From PALSA-188 sp963720075 (GTDB lineage: Bacteria > Acidobacteriota > Terriglobia > Terriglobales > Acidobacteriaceae): a stretch of DNA of 64,000 bases. How positions within the stretch are numbered: position 1 is the stretch's first letter; each line of letters opens with the position of its first letter. Positions 16,753 to 24,957 of this stretch are shown piece by piece. The position numbers and the translations under genes were made by a program. The stretch spans positions 124,001-188,000 of the forward strand of contig CAVREG010000019.1 in assembly GCA_963720075.1 (NCBI GenBank), in the 5' to 3' direction. Below the pieces are notes generated by a model. The model made no database searches. It had not been told where the DNA came from and saw only the letters and a list, made by a program, of their open reading frames with translations.

Positions 16753-17171
16753 GCCGCATTTATTGGGACACAATGCTGTTCATTTATTGGCTGGAGGACA
16801 ATCCCCAATTCGCCAAGAGAGTTGGCAAGATTCGGGCCCGAATGCGTGAGCGGGACGATGAGCTGATAACAGGAGCTTTCACTTTCGGAGAGGTGTTAGC
16901 CGGAGTTTATCGTAGCGGCAACTCCACCGTCGCCGATACGAAGAACTTAATGCAATCCGCAGTCTCCGAAGTCATCCCTTTTACAATTGAAACCGTAGAT
17001 CGCTATGCACAGATTCGCGGATCGATGGACTTGGCCCCCGCCGATGCGATCCACTTGGCATGCGCGGCACAAGCCCGTGCCGATCTTTTCCTGACCAATG
17101 ATAAGCGCCTGGTGGGAAAGTTCGTGCCAGGAATTCAGTTCATCGCCGCATTGGACACCACGTTGTTTTAG
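16749..17171 (+). CDS. vapC: PIN-domain ribonuclease toxin (VapC-like)
   Basis: This 140-residue PIN protein retains the four acidic active-site residues: D7 (IYWDTMLFIYWLE), E48 (FTFGEVLAGVY), D99 (PADAIHLACA) and D118 (LTNDKRL). Such enzymes are Mg2+-dependent RNases, usually acting on tRNA or rRNA as type II toxins. The start is GTG 16749 inside the stop of the upstream gene. Confidence 0.88.
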   Translation: MSRIYWDTMLFIYWLEDNPQFAKRVGKIRARMRERDDELITGAFTFGEVLAGVYRSGNSTVADTKNLMQSAVSEVIPFTIETVDRYAQIRGSMDLAPADAIHLACAAQARADLFLTNDKRLVGKFVPGIQFIAALDTTLF

Positions 17172-17189
17172 GAAATAAGTTCCGATGAG

Positions 17190-18110
17190 TTAATTGGCAG
17201 GCGCCCACGAAATCCCAATCCGCTGCGGTGTTACCGGCTCGGCCCAGCCGAAGGAGTACACTACCTCGGATTTTCCATAGCTAATGACGAAGTCTGACGG
17301 CCGATAGTATTTAGGCACGAGGACCGATTCGGAGACCTGTTCGGTATTTGGCGCGATCATTGCGAGCGCGAACTGATAGCCTGTGAGATCAACGATGGCT
17401 CCCGACGGCCCATCGAAGCCTGGGGACGTCAGTACGCGGAACTTCAACTGCACCCACATCCGGGCTCGGATTACCGATCTCTTGGTTGTAGTAAAGCCCG
17501 CAACCGGGCGGAAGCAACTCATTGCCCACAAAAACTCGAGCCAGGCGAGTGGAGGTTCCCATGCGATTCCGAACTTGCGTACAACTACGATATGAGTGCA
17601 CAGGGTCTTTAGAATCCAGCGTTCGAAATCGTCTCCGCAGAGCATGAGTACGCGAAGATCGTGATTTTTTAGAAAATCAGGAGTGCTCAAGATAGCCTTC
17701 AGAAATTTGCCTCCGGTTATGTCGAGGGGCGACAAAGCATTATTGTGACGCTTGCAAAGTACATTGGCCTTGCAGGTTCCTGGCATAAGCCGTTGGACTT
17801 CTCCTTCTTTCTGCCACGGATAGCCTGTTCTGAGCAGTTTGCCATCGTCGTCCGTCAGCAGTCTTAACATGTTGTCGCTAAAGAGGTGCTCACCACTCAT
17901 CTCGGTGCTGCAGTCATTGAGCTGACGCGCATAACATCCTGGATTTGCGAATCCGGTTTTCGTACCCGGAGGTTTACAACTTGATGGAAGCGGGCGCGGA
18001 ATTTCCTTGTGTTTACCCACGGGGCAGCAAAACTTAACCTTCTTTTCGCTTCCGCAGAAACAAGGATCACATGGTCCGATTTCGATCGCGTTGTTACTCA
18101 AGCGTATCAA
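17190..18110 (-). CDS. SEC-C zinc-finger protein with HNH-like region
   Basis: The 306-residue protein opens with a complete SEC-C motif, C17-F-C19-GSEKKVKF-C28-C29, which binds zinc in SecA and many accessory proteins. A second region, SGEHLFSDNMLR (about 72-83) and VLCKRHNNALSPLD (about 116-129), resembles HNH/treble-clef cores seen in SEC-C accessory proteins. The C-terminal half is hydrophobic-aromatic and unrecognised. Its start is 27 nt from the decayed ssrA fragment at 18137, so it borders the putative integrated segment. No function can be assigned. Confidence 0.65.
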   Translation of the reverse strand: MIRLSNNAIEIGPCDPCFCGSEKKVKFCCPVGKHKEIPRPLPSSCKPPGTKTGFANPGCYARQLNDCSTEMSGEHLFSDNMLRLLTDDDGKLLRTGYPWQKEGEVQRLMPGTCKANVLCKRHNNALSPLDITGGKFLKAILSTPDFLKNHDLRVLMLCGDDFERWILKTLCTHIVVVRKFGIAWEPPLAWLEFLWAMSCFRPVAGFTTTKRSVIRARMWVQLKFRVLTSPGFDGPSGAIVDLTGYQFALAMIAPNTEQVSESVLVPKYYRPSDFVISYGKSEVVYSFGWAEPVTPQRIGISWAPAN

Positions 18111-18136
18111 GTCAAAAAGTCCATGGATAGGATACT

Positions 18137-18236
18137 TGGTGGAGGCGCCGAGAGTTGAACCCGCGTCCGAAAATGTTACTAGTTAAGAGACTACACGCTT
18201 TATTCCAGCTGGGAAAACGTTCGCGGAACGGGCTGA
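18137..18236 (-). repeat. Decayed copy of the tmRNA 3' end (att-like)
   Basis: The 70 nt from 18137 match the 3' end of the intact tmRNA gene (from 21808) in the same orientation, including the CCA end and T-arm. By eye there are six substitutions and one inserted base. Similarity continues patchily to about 18236. T-stem pairing is damaged, so it is not a functional tRNA-like domain. This is the pattern left at the far end of an element integrated in ssrA. Confidence 0.75.
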
Positions 18237-18363
18237 TTTGAACAGATGAAGAGGCCCTGCGGCTATTCCTGAGAGACCCCCCCCAAAGACAGCAACGTCG
18301 GCGCAACTCTTTCTTGATTCCTGGGTTTTTAGATAGTATTCATGTCCTGATGTGGAGGAGAAC

Positions 18364-18957
18364 TTGAAATCGTCTTCCTTTTTTATAAACACCCGCGTGA
18401 AACTGCTCTTGCTTTTGACCTTCGCGCTTACATGTGCATTAACAATGTCTTTGGCAGCTCAGAATGCCCCTAACGATCCTTACGAGGACGAGGGCAATGG
18501 GGTCAGCGGGGGCGGCAATTGGACGGTATTCCATGCCGAAGACAAGATGACCGGCGCCAAGAAAGTTCGATTCGAGCTGCTATCGAACAACTACCTGAGC
18601 GAAGATCGGGACTACAAGCCCCGCATCGAACTCACCTGCACAAATGGCAAATACACTTATGCCGATTTCAATCCCGGCATGCGTCTCGGACCGCCCAACC
18701 GCCCAGGTTTCTGGGGACAGCCTCAAATGGAAGTCATGGTCCGTGCTGACGACGCGCACGGCTATCACGGCTGGAACTGGGTACGGGACCGCTTTCTTTC
18801 CATGGACAAAGGCACAACCCGAGCTCTACTCGGCGCCCACGTTTTTAATGTTGAAATCCGCGGCCGTTACGGATCGGAAATTGCGGAGTTCTCGCCCTCC
18901 GGCCTCGATCTCGCACAAGTGAAGAAATCCTGTGACCTGACGCCAAAAAAACCGTAG
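18364..18957 (+). CDS. Exported VasI/TagO-like protein
   Basis: I chose TTG 18364 because GGAGG is 5 nt upstream; a GTG at 18352 would place that site inside the gene. The signal peptide is VKLLLLLTFALTCALTMSLA. The mature part has FELLSNNYLSEDRDYKPRI, LTCTNGKYTYADF, a central VRADDAHGYHGWNW and C-terminal AEFSPSGLDLAQVKKSCDL, a layout like the domain of T6SS-associated VasI/TagO proteins. No T6SS genes are nearby, so this is only a domain resemblance. The stop adjoins the ssrA fragment at 18958. Confidence 0.6.
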   Translation: MKSSSFFINTRVKLLLLLTFALTCALTMSLAAQNAPNDPYEDEGNGVSGGGNWTVFHAEDKMTGAKKVRFELLSNNYLSEDRDYKPRIELTCTNGKYTYADFNPGMRLGPPNRPGFWGQPQMEVMVRADDAHGYHGWNWVRDRFLSMDKGTTRALLGAHVFNVEIRGRYGSEIAEFSPSGLDLAQVKKSCDLTPKKP

Positions 18958-19082
18958 TCGTGGCCAAGAGACTGTGCCCCGGTCGAGTAGCGAGACATGC
19001 TTCCGGCCTTCACCGAAAACGTTCGCGGACCGCGCCTGATTCGCACTAGTCAAGCACGGACAAGAAACGCGTGCCGCCAGCC
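18958..19082 (-). repeat. Second decayed tmRNA fragment (internal part)
   Basis: Near-identical blocks are shared with the intact tmRNA: CATGCTTCCGGCCTTC, ACGTTCGCGGACCGCG and ACGGACAAGAAACGCGTGCC (19037-19076 part), same orientation, with an extra ~13 nt between the last two. The 5' border (GGCCAAGAGACT) still resembles the tmRNA, but the CCA end is missing. Confidence 0.7.
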
Positions 19083-19489
19083 CGCTCGACCTCGGTGGAG
19101 AATGCTGTCGATGGCGCTAGGTCCGAGCTTGAGCTTGCGTCGCTCTCCTTGAGGTCCATGCGTTCAATGAGACCGTTCGCGATGGTATAAACGTGCCACA
19201 CTTCGCTATCAGAAAGGACATCGCCATCGAGGCTTTTCACGAGTTGATGGACTTTGACTTCGGTGATGCCGCCTTCGTGCTCGACTATCTCTAGTGGTTC
19301 CACGTGAGGATCGAAGTGCTTCCACTGACGGGTCCAGTAGGCCCGAATCTCTTCTTTCCCGACGACCCACCCGCCTTCCGATGCCTTGGGCCAGCTAACG
19401 TTCTCACTCATGAGCGCCAGTGCGCTATCGATATCCCGACGATTGAAGGCAGAGTAGGCCTGAGTTATAAGTGCCTGCGTGTTCGCCAT
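19046..19489 (-). CDS. SnoaL/NTF2-like protein with tmRNA-derived C-terminal tail
   Basis: The start is ATG 19489 (MANTQALITQAY), with GGAG 6 nt upstream. The fold is the NTF2/SnoaL type: AYSAFNRRDIDSALALMSEN, W-rich centre VVGKEEIRAYWTRQWKHF and VYTIANGLIERMDL. These small cone-shaped proteins act as isomerases, hydrolases or ligand binders. The last ~13 residues (ERAGGTRFLSVLD) and the stop are encoded inside the ssrA fragment 18958-19082, so the natural 3' end has been replaced by recombination. Confidence 0.75.
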   Translation of the reverse strand: MANTQALITQAYSAFNRRDIDSALALMSENVSWPKASEGGWVVGKEEIRAYWTRQWKHFDPHVEPLEIVEHEGGITEVKVHQLVKSLDGDVLSDSEVWHVYTIANGLIERMDLKESDASSSSDLAPSTAFSTEVERAGGTRFLSVLD

Positions 19490-19769
19490 GATTTCTCCGG
19501 AGTTCATCTGTGCACTTTACACACAGATGCATGAACCGCCCTGGAGGGTCGGCGGGTGGGACGGGTTTTTGATCTAGCGGGCATTACCAATACAGTGGGC
19601 TTCGCGTTTTTTGCGAAGAGGATGCCCTGAGCGGAGCCGAAGGGTCGGAGTCGGAAATGCTGGCGCCTAGTGTTTGATCACGTGTCTACAACCAGTAACA
19701 GGTCACTTTGGTACTTTAGCGGCTAAGTGTCGTGGAACCTGAAGTTTTTGTCTGGAGTCTAAGCTTAAT

Positions 19770-21743
19770 ATGGCGACACCACCTAGAAGATGGGTCGGAT
19801 ACGCGCTTCTGGCCGGTGGCCTGTCTCTCCTGTTTGATACTCTCACCTTTCTCCAAACTAATTGGTCCCCGCTAAAAGTCCCGATGTACACCGCCAACGA
19901 ATTGGCGGTTGGGTGCCTCTTGACTGTCGCGGGAGCGCTAGTGCTGTTTGCTCCCACTCTGAAACGTGCGCTGTTGAGAGTCCGAATCGGCGTTTTACTG
20001 ATTCTCATAGCCGCCGCTATTTACGGTGGCTGGGAGTGGTGGATGGCGACCCGAACCTGGGTTCCACTCGACATGCCCGTTTCCCTTGCCCAGGGACACA
20101 TCCGCTCTCCCGAGTTCAAGATAAATCTCGATGCTGGTTTCTGGATCTTTGTCGAGGTCGAGACCAGGGTTGATGACGAAGGTGTCTCATGCCTCACCGG
20201 CTATACGTCGGACTACTGTTCCAAGAATGGTATTCGCGAGCTTCGTGCGTCCTGGACTCTGTCCGACGCAGGGAAAGTCGTGGCGCGCGGCTCGACGGAG
20301 AATTGCAATCCATCACTTGGGGGGACCGTCACCAAGGGCTGCGGCCTCGGCAAATTCCAGGTCCCGGCTGGAAACCGTTTCATTCTGAATGTTGAGTTTC
20401 CCGAGGACAACAGCCACTTTAGTGGCGGCCATCCGCGGCTGAGAGTCGAGGAAAGTTACTACTGGAGCTTTGTGGGGAACGGAACAGCGCTACTCCTGTT
20501 CGCGATGTTCTTCGGGGCAATTGCCACAGCGTTATTTTTAAGCGCGGTTGTCGGCAGCGTTATCGCGAAACCCAACGAGCAAAGAGTGTCGCTAACTTCG
20601 CTTGGACCAATTGACGGGGGATTTCAGTGGGAGGCAGAAGTTGCAACTGAGAAGTCTAATCACGAGCGCCGTCCGCTGTTACGTGCGAGGACATTAATCG
20701 GATTCGGTCTAGCGGTACTGGGCCTGGCGGGTTTTGTCATTGTCAAACGATGGATTGATACACGCATCTTCGTCCCGGTGGATATCCCTGTCTCTCTCGC
20801 AGCAGGCCACATTCGAACAGGGCCGTTCCGGATCAACGTTGAACAGGGATATGAAATCTGGATTGACTTCGATCAAAGTACCTACTTCAATCCTATGTGC
20901 TCTTCGTATTCCTTCCTCAAGACCACTTGGACCTTATATCGAGACGGGCGTGTCTACGCGCAATGGGACGCGCCGGTTCTACAGGGTGGCTATCTCGCGG
21001 GTTTCGATGCTACGAAGGGATTCTATGACCTGGACGTACACGTCCTCGGTGACGCTAGTTGCCTCAATGCGAACCATCCACGGCTGAGGGTTGTGACGTC
21101 CCGAGATGATGACTCCTTCTACGCGGGTGTGCTGCTGTGGCCGGGTGCAACCTTCTTTGTCGTCGGTATCAGCCTTGTCATTCTCGGTTGGCGAGGCTTT
21201 GTCTTCGGTGAGCTTGAACAGTCCCCGATCATCACGAATGTATCGGCCATAGGTCAAAACTTCCAATGGGCACAGGCGTTGCCACTGCGGCGCCCGATCG
21301 TGGGCATCCCGGCGTTTGGCTTGCTTGCAGGGATGGTATTTGCAATCCTGGTGATCCTCATAATGATGCTAACTGGCGCATTCAAACGTACGCCAGTTGG
21401 ACTATGGGTTCATCTGCTAAAGCCTAGCGCGGCAGCTAAGAAGCCTGATCCCTGGACCGAGCCGCTGATAGTGCTGATAACGGATGCAGGCCCTGGTCAG
21501 GAGCCCGGCCTATTCATAAACTCTAAGGCAGTAGCTTGGGATGATCTCGCCCGTGCTCTAAAACGAGAACTGAGCGGGCGGCCAGAATGAATTGCATATG
21601 TAGAAGCAGACGACTGCCTACCGTGGGCGGATGTTGTAAGTGTGATCGATATCGCGCGCAGCGACGGGGCGACGGTTTTCCTCGTTCCTCATCCCAACGG
21701 CAAGCCCTGCAAAATGTATGTTGGGACAAGGCTGTCAATGTAA
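19770..21743 (+). pseudogene. Membrane protein with duplicated module and ExbD/TolR-like tail, interrupted by TGA
   Basis: The frame runs from ATG 19770 to an in-frame TGA at 21588-21590 (606 residues), then continues for 50 codons to TAA 21741-21743. Two tandem copies of a ~200-residue module are seen: PLDMPVSLAQGHIRSPEFKI and PVDIPVSLAAGHIRTGPFRI, each flanked by membrane helices. The end, ITDAGPGQEPGLFINSKAV, then DLARALKRELSGRPE-stop-IAYVEADDCLPWADVV, is the periplasmic domain of ExbD/TolR-like proteins read straight through the stop. The stop position is usually Trp in that fold, so TGG to TGA is likely. Earlier parts appear intact. A truncated protein may still be made. Confidence 0.6.
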
Positions 21744-21807
21744 GTCACTTTGCTTCGACAACCTTCCCTTCGGATTCTATAGCGGTTTGCAATCGCTCGT
21801 GAAGTTT

Positions 21808-22175
21808 TGGTGGAGGCGGCGGGAGTCGAACCCGCGTCCGAAAATGTTACTGGTCAAGAGACTACATGCTTATTCCGGTTCATGCTTCCGGCCTTCGCCG
21901 GAAACGTTCGCGGACCGCGCTCAGAACGGACAAGAAACGCGTGCCGCTAGCCTGAGATCTTAGCTTCTCCTCCCAGACGTAGAAGAGAAGAGCAGCCCTC
22001 TGTGTGACGTTCGCTCGCCGCCCAAGGGCGAAGCGGCGGAGAACGGCTGCCTAATTAATTAGGCTGCGTATGCCATTTGTTGATTGGCAATTATCATTTT
22101 GCCCACGATTACAGGTGCGAGCACCCTGGCATGCCTCTTGGCCGCAAGCATCTCCGTCGAAGCCGTGACGCCCCC
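21808..22175 (-). ncRNA. ssrA: Transfer-messenger RNA
   Basis: Minus strand, 368 nt. The 5' end GGGGGCG (22175-22169) pairs with CGCCTCC ahead of ACCA (21808-21811 complement). The tRNA-like T-arm GCGGG-TTCGACT-CCCGC and the early segment GGCTTCGACGGAGATGC are typical. The tag reading frame is complementary to 22062-22088: resume Ala, then the tag ANQQMAYAA and TAA (22059-22061), with the AA hydrophobic end recognised by ClpXP. tmRNA with SmpB rescues ribosomes from broken mRNAs. Its 3' end borders the putative integrated element. Confidence 0.93.
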
Positions 22176-22284
22176 ACTGATGGGATTGGCCGTTAAAGAA
22201 CCACTTCCAGACTATGGTGCTAGAGGATGGAAGTCAATGTATTGGATGATGGGGAGTGGGCTTTCGTTCCAGCCCAAGAAATAA

Positions 22285-22329
22285 CTTCGACCCCACCCAT
22301 TGCCAAAAGGCAAATGAGCGGGGCCGAAG
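22285..22329 (-). terminator. Strong hairpin terminator of the 22349-23770 gene
   Basis: CTTCGACCCC (22285-22294) pairs with GGGGCCGAAG (22320-22329) with one mismatch, and inner CATTGCC/GGCAAATG extends the stem around AAAA. On the minus strand TTATTTCTT follows. It lies 20 nt beyond the stop. Confidence 0.6.
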
Positions 22330-22348
22330 CACAAGTGCGAAGGAATCA

Positions 22349-23770
22349 CTACTCCTTTTCGTTCTCGTAGCCCAATTGGAACGGATTTCCTCCCTGAGCG
22401 GCAATCAGGTACCACCCGGTGGCGCCGATGTGGAGCGACGGACCGTAGCTGTAGCCGAAACCTGTGTCCATCACGCTGGTCGCCGCCACCAGCCCTTCGC
22501 CGACAGGAATCTGCTTGCCGTTGACGGTCTGGCCTGCCCCCAACTCGGCTTGGGCCTTCTCGCAATTCTCGATGAAGTATTCCACCGTTCCCAAATCAGC
22601 AAACCGCGAAGAAAGGCTGCCGTGACCGTTGATGATCCGGGCAATCAGTGCCGCGATGGTATGTGATGTCCCTTCGAGCCAGACCGCAGTGGGGTCGTCG
22701 GCAGTCGTTGTTAGACTAGCCGTATCGAAAACTACGCCGGTGATCGTTTCACTTCCGGTAAGGCTTGAGTGGGGAGATGCTGCCGTGTCGGTGGTCTCCA
22801 GATTGTTCAGCACCCAGTCAATTGTCTTCTTGTAATGATTGTCCAGCAATGCCAGATAAGACCATGTCTGGCAGTCTTCCGGAATTGGAGATGGATTGAT
22901 CGTGATCTGATCGCCCAGCGTTCCGGTGTAGAAATATCCTCCCGCCGGGTTATACATGGCCTGCACAAAATCCAGTGCATGCTCGGCCAAGCTCTTCCAT
23001 GATTGGCCGTTCTCAGCAGTTGCGTCATCGGTGATCTCAGCGAGCATTGAAAAGAAAGCGTATGCATCTATATTGCCCTCAGTTGACTTGCCATTTGGGG
23101 AAGGGACCGACTGATTAAACTGGTTAATGTACGTCCCGAAGGAATATCCGCCCGCACCAAGCGTGTTATAGGTGTTTAAGACGATCCAATTGGCGACCTT
23201 TATTGCCGACGTCAGATAATCCCGCTCTCCAGTGCGGCGATAGAGTTGCACGAGAGCCATGCCGGCCCAAGCCTGATCGCCCAGCGAACTCGAGTAGAAA
23301 TAAAACGGAAACGCGGCCGGCGTAATATAAGCGCCGCTGCCATCTGGATTAGGTGTGTTTACAAAATACCCCTGGGCAAAACGGCCGTCATTGATTGGGA
23401 AGTTTGTCGCCTGGGCGTAGACGAGACCCTTGCCCAGAACTTTTGCTCGCGCCAAATTATCGGCGCCTCCTCGCACCAGGTATGCATCGATCGCCACGGC
23501 GTTGTCGTAGGTAAAGGCGGTCGCCCCGAGGGCTTGATCGGAGTAGCTCTGGGTGAGGCGTACGGTGCTGCCGGACGCGTAAGCGTCCATCATCGTATCC
23601 TGAAATTTGTAAGCATTCGCGATTGAGGTCTTCAGGGTTTTCGTGCCGGGAAGCTGGATGCTGGTGTTCGATGGCGCCTGTGCCTGCGCGGATATCGTAA
23701 AAGCAAGGGCTACGGCCGCTACCATGGTGTAAGCAAAAAGTTTACCTTGCGCAATATTGATGTTGTTCAT
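22349..23770 (-). CDS. Exported six-hairpin-glycosidase-like protein
   Basis: ATG 23770 (MNNINIAQGK) has AGGAG 8 nt upstream and a signal peptide ending AQAQA; an upstream extension of the frame lacks this. The 473-residue product is rich in helical hairpins of (alpha/alpha)6 glycoside hydrolase type: TYDNAVAIDAYLVRGGADN, SSSLGDQAWAGMALVQLYRR, TEGNIDAYAFFSMLAE and CQTWSYLALLDNHYK. Substrate and CAZy family cannot be assigned by eye; the conserved Asp/Glu in YDNAVA and GDQAWAG fit a polysaccharide-active enzyme. Confidence 0.7.
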   Translation of the reverse strand: MNNINIAQGKLFAYTMVAAVALAFTISAQAQAPSNTSIQLPGTKTLKTSIANAYKFQDTMMDAYASGSTVRLTQSYSDQALGATAFTYDNAVAIDAYLVRGGADNLARAKVLGKGLVYAQATNFPINDGRFAQGYFVNTPNPDGSGAYITPAAFPFYFYSSSLGDQAWAGMALVQLYRRTGERDYLTSAIKVANWIVLNTYNTLGAGGYSFGTYINQFNQSVPSPNGKSTEGNIDAYAFFSMLAEITDDATAENGQSWKSLAEHALDFVQAMYNPAGGYFYTGTLGDQITINPSPIPEDCQTWSYLALLDNHYKKTIDWVLNNLETTDTAASPHSSLTGSETITGVVFDTASLTTTADDPTAVWLEGTSHTIAALIARIINGHGSLSSRFADLGTVEYFIENCEKAQAELGAGQTVNGKQIPVGEGLVAATSVMDTGFGYSYGPSLHIGATGWYLIAAQGGNPFQLGYENEKE

Positions 23771-23918
23771 TGAGTCACTCCTGATGCGGAAAGTGCCGAT
23801 TTTGATGCACCGGCCGATGGGAGCGTATACCTTGGGCTTCCTGAAATGCAACGCCCCAGGCGGGTGGCTGGCCACTTTTGACATTTTGCGGCACCTTTAT
23901 GCGGGCGGATTGTGGGAC

Positions 23919-23949
23919 AAAAAAATAGACGCGGGAGGCCGCGTCTTTT
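23919..23949 (-). terminator. Bidirectional-looking Rho-independent terminator
   Basis: GACGCGG-GAGG-CCGCGTC (23928-23945) is perfect and flanked by A-run (23919-23925) and TTTT (23946-23949). On the minus strand it terminates csbD with a T7 run. Confidence 0.75.
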
Positions 23950-24019
23950 ACCTGTATTTGATGATTACGGATTCGCTTCTTCCCGCCAGGCATGCCGCTG
24001 CCCGATGGATTAAACTACG

Positions 24020-24208
24020 TCATTTTGTATCATCTTCATCCGATTTGGCCGCATCTTTCACTTTGCCCCAGGCGTTCTGCACTTTGCCTTCGACTTGCTT
24101 GGCTGCGCCTTTGGCCTGACTTTTATCGTCACCGGTCCACTCGCCTGCCTGACGCTGAACGCGGCCCGCGATATCTTTGGCTTTGCCTGTCACTTCATCT
24201 TTATTCAT
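24020..24208 (-). CDS. csbD: CsbD-family stress protein
   Basis: The 62-residue hydrophilic protein MNKDEVTGKAKDIAGRVQRQ...GEWTGDD...AAKQVEGKVQNAWGKVKDA is a full CsbD domain. AGGAGG lies 5 nt before the ATG. CsbD proteins are small general-stress proteins of unknown mechanism. A terminator follows at 23928. Confidence 0.92.
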   Translation of the reverse strand: MNKDEVTGKAKDIAGRVQRQAGEWTGDDKSQAKGAAKQVEGKVQNAWGKVKDAAKSDEDDTK

Positions 24209-24473
24209 GGTGGCCTCCTGTGGAACTTTGTACTAGATACGAGCGTAGTGCAGAACCGGAGGTCTGGAAATAGGCACGAAGCTGTAATTTCCGGGTCAGA
24301 CTGATGTAGCGATTGTCTCGTGCATTGGTTCACTTCAGTTATCCGAAAACTCACGGGCGGTGAGTCGCGCGGCGGTTCGGGGATGCGATGAGCCTATTCT
24401 TAACACTGACTTTTAGCCGTTGCGGTCGGGCGGTCGTGCACCCTGGTCGGCTGCTAAAACCTAGCACAAATTC

Positions 24474-24632
24474 TCAATCAATTTTTCCAGCGCACTTGGG
24501 GTGCCCACATTCGCAGGCAATTTCCCCGCCCGTCTTGACTGTTTCGCAGTGCGGACTGCAATACTTGCTGTCTGGAGGAGTCGTGCAACTGCAACTTGGA
24601 TGTCCACAACTATTCTTGGCTTTCTCGTTCAT
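24474..24632 (-). CDS. Small bacterial metallothionein-like protein
   Basis: ATG 24632 to TGA 24474-24476 encodes 52 residues with 8 Cys (9, 14, 16, 25, 29, 40, 42, 47) and 3 His (11, 28, 44). The order CGHPSCSC...YCSPHC...CECGHPKC follows the SmtA/BmtA zinc-metallothionein pattern, including the YCS-xx-C zinc-finger-like core. AAGGA is 7 nt upstream. Expected role is cytosolic Zn/Cd/Cu binding. No SmtB-type repressor is adjacent. Confidence 0.75.
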   Translation of the reverse strand: MNEKAKNSCGHPSCSCTTPPDSKYCSPHCETVKTGGEIACECGHPKCAGKID

Positions 24633-24957
24633 GGATTGGTCCTTTCGCTTTCGTGTTTGCGTCAGCGCTTCGGTCTCTGATCGCGTCGCTGATTTTTGTT
24701 CGCTTCCTGATTCGCTTCTGCGCCTCGCAGGCGGTTCTTCGCATCCATTTTTGCCGATAGCTGCTTGGTTTTCGATGCCAGCTTCTTCGACTCTTGAACA
24801 ACCTCTGCTTCCTTCGCGTTAACGCGTCGGGTGATCTCTCTTCTTTCTCCAGTGTCGGGCATCCTTAATGATGACTCAATTGCGCAATCAGTCACTGGTC
24901 AATTTTATACAGTCAAAATGAATATCTAGTCAGATCACCGCGACCTGTGTATATGCT
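24633..24957. other. Intergenic stretch with one doubtful lysine-rich ORF
   Basis: A minus-strand frame at 24662-24895 would encode a 77-residue Lys/Arg/Glu-rich helical peptide (AEVVQESKKLASKTKQLSAK). Its only starts are a GTG without a ribosome-binding site or an ATG directly abutting AAGG. I do not call it a gene. No other structure was seen. Confidence 0.3.

Larger units (their letters stand above)
18137..21807. mobile_element. Remnant of an element integrated at the ssrA 3' end
   Basis: The segment lies between the 3' end of the intact tmRNA gene and a decayed direct copy of that end. It holds an exported VasI-like gene, a SnoaL-like gene and a stop-interrupted membrane protein, plus a second internal ssrA fragment. 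ssrA 3' ends are known integration targets for tyrosine integrases. No integrase remains, so either it was lost or the repeats arose by duplication. Confidence 0.45.

Noticed and set aside
18364..18957. Type VI secretion component
   Set aside because: The VasI-like domain is the only resemblance and no T6SS genes are nearby.
21588..21640. Selenocysteine reading of the TGA in the ExbD-like protein
   Set aside because: The residue replaced is normally Trp, not Cys, and no stable hairpin with suitable spacing follows.
24388..24822. Plus-strand 144-codon frame
   Set aside because: Antisense to the metallothionein-like gene, with Cys/Ser/Leu-rich shadow composition and no ribosome-binding site.
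24662..24895. Minus-strand 77-codon Lys-rich frame
   Set aside because: Start sites are poor and the sequence is low complexity; insufficient support for a gene.
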